From: Anaeramoeba flamelloides
Taxonomy: Eukaryota; Metamonada; Anaeramoebidae
Direction of reading: 5' to 3'
NCBI GenBank assembly: GCA_027625915.1
Contig: JANTQA010000047.1
Span: 6,014,001 to 6,078,000 of the forward strand
DNA: 64,000 nucleotides
The notes under the pieces are model-generated. The model made no database searches. It saw only the letters and a list, made by a program, of their open reading frames with translations, and was not told where the DNA came from. Shown here in pieces: positions 58,086 through 64,000 of this stretch. The position numbers and the translations under genes were made by a program. How positions within the stretch are numbered: position 1 is the stretch's first letter; each line of letters starts with the position of its first letter.

Positions 58086-61000
58086 GATAGGAAGAAAAAC
58101 ACTTTATTTTAAAAAAAAATTTCACTTTATTAAAATATAAAACTTTCAAAAAGTTTTAATTCTTGAAAATCTCATAAAAAAAAATTCCTCACTTTTTTAA
58201 AATAGCTGTATAAGAAGATTAAATTAGAACCTACCAGTTAATTGGAATGTATACAGTTATTTTCCCTTTTCATAAAACCCTTTACAATAAACATCATTCC
58301 AAGAATTTGGACAAACCTTAAATCAAAAATAGGCAATAAAAATCTCAATATTTTGTATTTTCAGATTTATTGTTAAGAACCAAGTGTTCAATGTTTTATA
58401 TTTTTCCAAAGATAATATTAAATCACGTTTAAATCACCAGGTATAATGATTTTATATGTAATCCTTTTTACCCAAATAAAAGGAAAAATAAATAATTCGA
58501 AAAAAGAAAAATCTATATGTATTGTCAAAATGATAGAAATGATCAGAAAAAAATTGTATTGCTAAATTTGTTGAAATTTTACCAATAATTATTGATCAGT
58601 CAAATTTTTATATACTATCAATTAATATTATCTGATTTTTCATCTTAACTAAACTCAACTTTAACCTTCTAATAATTGGAGAAAAAATTTTCTGATCGAA
58701 CCAAACGGATTTTGTATATCGAAAAAAGAAATGAAAACACAAAACAGAAAATACAAAAAAATGATAAAAATATTTGTAAAAATCAAAATTATTTCAAATT
58801 TGAATATAAAACTGTTGTACTGCTATTCTGTAAATTGTTTTAACTGGATCCAAAATTTCGTAATTTAGTTTTTTTTTAGAAAACAGAAAATTAATGGGAT
58901 TTTATTTTCTTTAATAAATTAAATCACCTTCTATTCATAAGATATTATTTTGTAGGGGAGATGTTAAGAATAATTGTATGGTAATATACTAATTTCATGT
59001 TTTGCTAACTTTCTGATTTTTAATCTGATAAATTAAATGTATTTTGTTTTTAAAAAAATAATGAGCTTAGATTTTCTTAAATTAAATTATTTCAATTTTA
59101 ATGAAAAAGAGATTACTTTTTAGTAAAAAAAAAAAAAAAAGAAAGAAAAATTGATAAAGATATATGAACCAATATCTAATAAAAAAAGAAATTTTTGTTT
59201 GATACCAAAACTCTATTAAAAAAAAAAAAGATTCTTTTGGTTGCATTTCAAAGTAAAATAATTCTATTTTTTTCCATTTTTTCCCTGGCCAAATTTTCTT
59301 TTAAATGTGAAGAAGAGTTATGAAGGAAAAAGAGCAAGTGTTTACTTGCCAATACTGAGTCACTGAAACACGAAAGTATGGGTAACTTGAAAATAAAAAA
59401 AAAAAGCATATCAAGAGCAAAAAATATCAAAGATTTAGAGATGAATGAGATCAAAAAGAAAAAAAGAAATGACAGTAACTAAACAACTACCCCCCTCCTC
59501 AAATAAACATTCGTGATCAACTATCAAACTAAACTAAATTAACCAAAGAATATCGTTGTTGTGATCTTGGGTGTCCTTAATTAAAGATGACATTGAATTT
59601 TTTTTTTTTTGAGTTTTTGTCAATTGCATATTATAAACTCCTCAAAACCTAATTTTTTTTCCTTTTTTTTTTTTTCGTTACTTATTTCAATTTTTTATAA
59701 ATGACTTTTTAACGAAACTAAAATTCAAAATTTTCCACACAGTTAAAACAATTTCAAACAATCACAACAATAGAATTTCATTGAAATTGGAAATCATTTT
59801 GATTTTTGAAAAATATGAAAAACATTTTTTCATCTTTTCGTTTTTTGTTTTCATTTTATTTTTTAAATTACCTAACTTGTTTTGTTAGATCAAATATTTT
59901 TTTTCAACGGTTGATATTAGGTTAAAGTTGAGTTGTTCAAAATAGAAGAACTCAAATAAAATTTGTTGATGGTTTCTAATCATTTGATCGATCAATATTC
60001 CTAATAGAATCTAAACAAATTTACCAATGCATTTTTTTTTTTTTTGCTTTCTCCAAAATTTTTAACACACCCATGATTTATCAGTATTGATTATTATTTA
60101 TTTTTTTATTTTTAGAAAACTAAATTAAGATTCAAATACTTCTGATGACTGTATCTATTTGACACTCTTTGAATTAGAAGTCTCAAATTTAGTCACTTCA
60201 AAATTCTCTCTTTAACAGATTAGATGAGGTTTCATCTAACCCTTAACAATAAATCCAAGGCATTTTTTTGGTTTACTTGTTTCAAAATTTTTAACACACC
60301 GATAATATTTTATTAATAATTATTTATTTTTTGGTTTTGTGAGTATTGTAATTTATAAACAATGGTTAACATTCCAATTAGTGAATGATTCTTATTTGGT
60401 ATTTCTTTGAGAATTGAATAAATAAGATTTTTTTTTGTGAAAAATTGAATTTTGGTGTGTTAAAAATTTTGAATTGGGGTTTATAAAAAAAAATTGGGTA
60501 TGTATTTTTACTTGAATAACCGTGAAATCTACAAATTTACGCTTTAATCTCCTTTCAGAAATTTAAGTAAAAAGAACATCTAGAGTGTAATTTACAAATC
60601 TTCTTCAATAATCATAATAATAATAAGAAAAAATTTTTCTTCCACTTTTTTTTCTTTTTTTTTTTATTTCTAAATCACGAAAATAAATACATTGGATTTT
60701 ATAAATATCTGACAAAACTTAAATTTGAATTCATGTTAAAATTTTATTATTTTTAATTTAACTTATTGTTATTATTTGTATCATTATCAATATATATATA
60801 TATATTTAATAGACAAAAAACATTACTTTGCTTTTTTATTAGAGATTTTACTGGTAGAATTAAATTTGAATTACTTATCAAAAAAATTAATGAAAATATT
60901 CAAAAGCTATGGAAAATAATGAAAAAACCAGAGAAATTTGAAAATTCCAAATTAGATGATTTTTTTGATTTGCATTATTTTAAATTACCTCATAAAATAA

Positions 61001-61428
61001 TCCAACCAAAAAAATTTAACATGGAATTAAAAATAATAAAAAATTTTTTTAGAAATAAAGAAAATAAATTTTATGTATTCAAACCAGAATATAAGAGAGG
61101 TATCCCAGCAGACGGATTACCAGAATATTTGTCAAATATTTGGCAAACAATTCAAGACAATAAAATTATTAACATCCCTTCTCAAAAAGAATTGGTTGCT
61201 TTATATCGATGTGAAGAGATTAAAAATAATTGCCTTGAAGATTTTTTAGAAAAAGAAAATAAATTAATAATAAAACCTCTTAAAAAAGGATATTATCTGA
61301 ATCAATTTGGGTTTGATATCAATAATTTGTTTGAAGAAATAATAGGTAAGCTTTACTAATTGGATTTTTATTTTGATTATTTTGATTATACACCACTCAT
61401 CGTGATATCCTCTCTTCTTCTTCTTCTT

Positions 61429-61459
<31 letters not shown>

Positions 61460-63251
61460 TTCTTTTACAACAACAACAACGACTACGACAACAACAACTT
61501 CTTCTTTTTTTTTTTTTTTTACTTCATCTTATTATTCTTTTTCCCCATCCTCTTTCCTTTTATTTACTTATTATGATTGTTAATTAATTTTTAAACTAAA
61601 TAATGAATTAGAGCAATATAAAATTCCAGCTAGTGGATATTTAGAATATGTAATGATCCAAAAACTTGGAGAATTAAAAGAAGAAATGGAGGAAGAATTA
61701 TTAATTCAATTTCGTTTACAATTACAAAACGCCATAAATCAATTCGAAAAGCAATTTGAGAATGGATTAAAAAAAAAAATTCCAACAAACTCTATTCACT
61801 TAGATTTTATTCAATTAACCGTAAAACTATCTAATAAAATTATTAAGCGATTTGAAAATGTCATTTCTAATTCACGATTAAAAGGGGCAGATTGGGAAAC
61901 TAAATCTGAATTGGATGAACTTAAATCTTATATCAAAGATAGAATTAATTTTAAACAAAATGAGATGAAAATACAAATTATTGAAGAATATTTTTTAGCA
62001 ATTAATAAAAGATTAAAAGATAATATTAACCCACTATTTGGTAATGTTAATTCACAAACCAATTCATCTATCATTAAAAAATACCAAAATACAACAAGCA
62101 ATTTGAAAAATCTGCTTAATTCCGATTTAAAAAGTAATTACTCTTTACTATTTTTTTTTTTTTTTTTTTTATGTGAATCTCAAAAAAAAAAAACCATATT
62201 AATATTATTCTTTATATATGATATTTATATAATTTAATTCTTCCTCTTTTAAGGAATTCAAATTGAAAATCAAGAAATAGAAATTTCCATCAACAAATTT
62301 GTAAAGGAATCACTCTCAATTTTTTCTCAAATAATAAAAAAACATGTTATGAATATTCAAAATTTTATGACCAAAAAATTTGATGAAAAATTTAAATACG
62401 ATGAAAAGCATATCCCTCGGGATTACACCGCCATTAAAGATCTTGGTCTTCTTTATGAAGAATCGATTGATGATGGGCTAATCATTCTTGAATATCTACA
62501 AACCTTCAAAATTCCCATCCTAATTAAAAAAAACTTTATTAAGTGGGATGACACAATATCAGAATTTGAAACAAAAGATTATAATGAGGAAAATCAAATT
62601 ATTGAACAAAATGGAAAAATTATTGATTTAAAAAATAATTTTATAATATTCACCTTTCTTAACGAAAATCAATTTGAGATCGAGACAAAGATTTTTAACA
62701 ACCAAATGGAAATTTCTTATAAAGAAGCAATCTTAATTCAAAGATCAAAAAAAACAGATTTTAATGTTCCAAATATTTTGTGGGTTCTTCTTGTGATTAT
62801 TGCTCGTTCTGATATTCACAACCTTATTACAAATCCGGTTTATTCAATATTCATAGTGTTAATCTGCTCTATAATATTTTTATTATGGAAATACAATCTC
62901 TTAAGCACAGTTACAAAGTAAAATTTTCTTTTTTTTTTCGTTTTTTTCTTTTTTTTTTGAAATTCTTACTTGATTATTCATTTATTTATTAATATTTGGT
63001 ATTTAATATCATTATATAGCTTTCTTGGCCCAAGAGTTATTTCATCAATTAAAGCATTTATTATTGGATCAAACTCATCCATTAAAAAAGAAATTAAGAA
63101 GCCTTCTAAAAATAGAAACCAAAGCCAAAAGAATAAAACACCTCAAAAAAGTCCAAAAAAAAATCAAAAAACACCAAATAAATCACCAAATAAAAAATAT
63201 TATAGCCCAAAATCAAAAAGAAAACGAAATAAAAGGAAAAAACATTATTAA
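54740..63251 (+). CDS. SEY1: SEY1/RHD3-type dynamin-like GTPase for ER fusion, six exons
   Basis: Fuses tubular ER membranes. Exons: 54740-55054, 55209-55363, 60813-61345, 61612-62133, 62254-62917, 63020-63251. Phases match at every junction (0, 2, 1, 1, 2), giving about 806 residues (yeast Sey1 776). Motifs: P-loop GCQSSGKST (43-51), switch I QQTTQG (71-76), DIEGTD (91-96), then FERKSTLF...[29 protein letters not shown], and IRDFTG with the guanine-specifying [27 protein letters not shown] and YRCEEI follow, as in the family. A long helical middle domain leads to [13 protein letters not shown], then two membrane spans ([20 protein letters not shown]... region) forming the hairpin anchor. The cytosolic tail is FLGPR... 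followed by a Lys/Pro/Ser-rich stretch. The start at 54740 avoids a T-rich leader. Intron 2 is 5.4 kb. Confidence 0.95.
56035..56908. mobile_element. Element with 265 bp near-perfect inverted repeats
   Basis: The left arm 56038-56302 and the right arm 56642-56906 are the same length and almost identical in inverted orientation (CCATTGTGAAAAAAATTTGG to its complement; CGTTGCATTTTGTGCTTATA in the left arm, TATAAGCACAAAATGCAACG in the right). The 339 bp centre has no open frame. Flanks share TAA next to CCATTG/CAATGG. A 3 bp TAA duplication would fit PIF/Harbinger-like insertion, but with these A/T flanks it could be chance. High arm identity means a young element. It would form a long hairpin in the SEY1 pre-mRNA. 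Confidence 0.8.
56908..57796. mobile_element. CAG-ended TA element, 0.9 kb
   Basis: The left end (CTGTTTCAAAAAAGCGAATG, then CTTTTTCAAAACTTTTTTC) and the right end (GAAAAAAGTTTTGAAAAAGC, then ATTCGCTTTTTTAAAAGGGCTG) are inverted copies over about 90 bp. TA follows on the right (57797-57798) and TA precedes on the left (56906-56907), the Tc1/mariner/pogo pattern. It begins right where the 265 bp-TIR element ends. A GC-richer stretch CACTACGTTCCCGCCCTCGA (57190-57209) inside is unexplained. Confidence 0.6.
57951..58208. mobile_element. Short CAG-ended TA element with a TA microsatellite
   Basis: The left end CAGTTTTAAAAAAGTGAGGA and the right end TCCTCACTTTTTTAAAATAGCTG (followed by TA) are inverted copies. 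The ends resemble those of the element at 56908-57796, so they may be one family. The interior holds about 21 TA units (58039-58080). Confidence 0.6.
60283..60471. repeat. Small element with 18 bp perfect inverted ends
   Basis: CAAAATTTTTAACACACC at 60283-60300 and its exact complement GGTGTGTTAAAAATTTTG at 60454-60471. A third copy of the same 18-mer, in the left orientation, lies at 60054-60071, which suggests a nearby partial copy. Confidence 0.6.
60515..60640 (+). mobile_element. LINE 3' tail in SEY1 intron 2
   Basis: Reads CCGTGAAATCTACAAATTTA, CGCTTTAATCTCC, then TCTAGAGTGTAATTTACAAA and TCTTCTTCAATAATCATAAT. This is the same 3' end as the LINE at 27145-27235. Only the last part of about 110 bp is present. 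It lies about 170 bp upstream of the exon 3 acceptor. Confidence 0.65.
61408..61500. repeat. (CTT)n and (CAA)n microsatellites in SEY1 intron 3
   Basis: About 16 CTT units (61408-61457) followed by CAACAACAACGACTACGACA repeats. They fill much of a 266 bp intron (61346-61611) with donor GTAAGC and acceptor ATTAG. Another CTT run lies just past the gene's stop codon (63299-63326). Confidence 0.85.
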
Positions 63252-64000
63252 AAAAATAATTATTTAAATAGAGTTAAATATGAATATATTTTTATATTTC
63301 TTCTTCTTCTTCTTCTTCTTCTTCTTTTAATAGACGAAGATACATTCAATTTTTTTTTTTTTTTCATTTTTGTATTTACAAATTAAAGCATTATAAATTT
63401 TTTTTTAGATCGATTTAAATCAAAATAATAATAATATAATCAACCAATTTTTTTGATTATTTGAAATAATATTTAATATATTTTACTATTCATTTATAAA
63501 TTATTAATTAAAGACATCTATTCTATTAAAGGGTATCATTTAATCTCAAAATTATTGAAATTTCACAAACGGTAGATACAATGTTCTTTTTCAAGGAATC
63601 AGTAACTAGATTTCTGAGTGATAATAATAATAAAAAAAAAAAAATTACCAAATGAATTTGTTTATTCAACAAATAAGCAATTTTGTTTCACAAAGTATTT
63701 TATCAAATATGAAACAATCATATCCCCCCACCACCTAGTAAAACTTTTACTGGGAAATTAGATTAATTTCAAACATAAAAACTTCATGTTTACTATAATT
63801 TCAAAGTTTGTCATTTTTCAGATATCTTGTATTGCTAATTTAGAATTTACAAAACAACAAATGACTCAATTTGTGATTGATAAATAAAAATCAAAAAGTA
63901 ATCTAATTTGAGATGAAGATTTGTTTTTTCAAAAAGATTCTGATTTCTTTTTAATTTTTAGAATGAAACATCCCTAAATAGTGCTTTATTTTTTTTTGGT
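63252..64000. other. 3' flank of SEY1, no further gene seen
   Basis: A CTT microsatellite (63299-63326) and A/T-rich DNA. No open frame or repeat with a recognisable partner was seen. Confidence 0.45.

Larger units (their letters stand above)
55364..60812 (+). other. 5.4 kb repeat-filled intron 2 of SEY1
   Basis: Donor GTAAAT after ...NLELFASEK and acceptor TTTAATAG before ACAAAAAACATTACTTTG. Joining them restores ...[20 protein letters not shown], the exact order of the Sey1 GTPase domain. It starts with a T run of about 37 (near 55380-55418). Inside are a 265 bp-TIR element, two CAG-ended TA elements, a TA microsatellite, an 18 bp-TIR element and a LINE tail. Small open frames here have no recognisable content. 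Confidence 0.85.

Overview
This is a very AT-rich eukaryotic window. Intergenic and intronic DNA is almost entirely A/T runs, while coding exons stand out by higher GC. Spliceosomal introns are clear (GTTTGY, GTAAYW and similar donors; YAG or AAAG acceptors), genes end in TAA, and one protein has a coding poly-Asn (AAT) tract. This fits a free-living protist with an Asn/Lys-rich proteome and many repeats, such as an amoeba or an Anaeramoeba-like metamonad. No marker in the window fixes the lineage, so the taxon is inference.

Layout from left to right: CK2 catalytic subunit (216-1256, minus); two TTAA-flanked inverted-repeat elements that share one TTAA (1334-1895, 1900-4535); a NOP16-like ribosome-biogenesis protein (4911-5915, plus); about 4.5 kb without a recognisable gene; two minus-strand genes, a small unknown protein (10406-10741) and an Rxt3-like candidate (10865-12244); 10 kb of palindromic repeats; a five-domain P4-ATPase lipid flippase in four exons (22329-30797, plus) with a 4.4 kb third intron full of nested elements; a spacer with a LINE tail; a giant USP34-like deubiquitinase (about 49294-35432, minus) with several introns and frame breaks at homopolymers; a spacer with a possible two-exon microprotein; and a SEY1/RHD3-type ER-fusion GTPase in six exons (54740-63251, plus) whose second intron is 5.4 kb.

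The host genes are unrelated housekeeping genes: kinase signalling, ribosome assembly, lipid asymmetry, ubiquitin removal and ER fusion. They do not form a pathway. What unites the window is its repeat load. At least five repeat types are seen: a 750 bp TTAA-flanked family, a 197 bp TA-flanked near-palindrome, CAG-ended TA elements, a 265 bp-TIR element, and a hairpin repeat carrying an odd GC-rich tag. In addition there are 5'-truncated LINE 3' ends. Several sit inside one another and inside host introns, which explains introns of 4-5 kb beside introns of about 100-270 bp. No virus-like element, CRISPR array, rRNA or tRNA was recognised.
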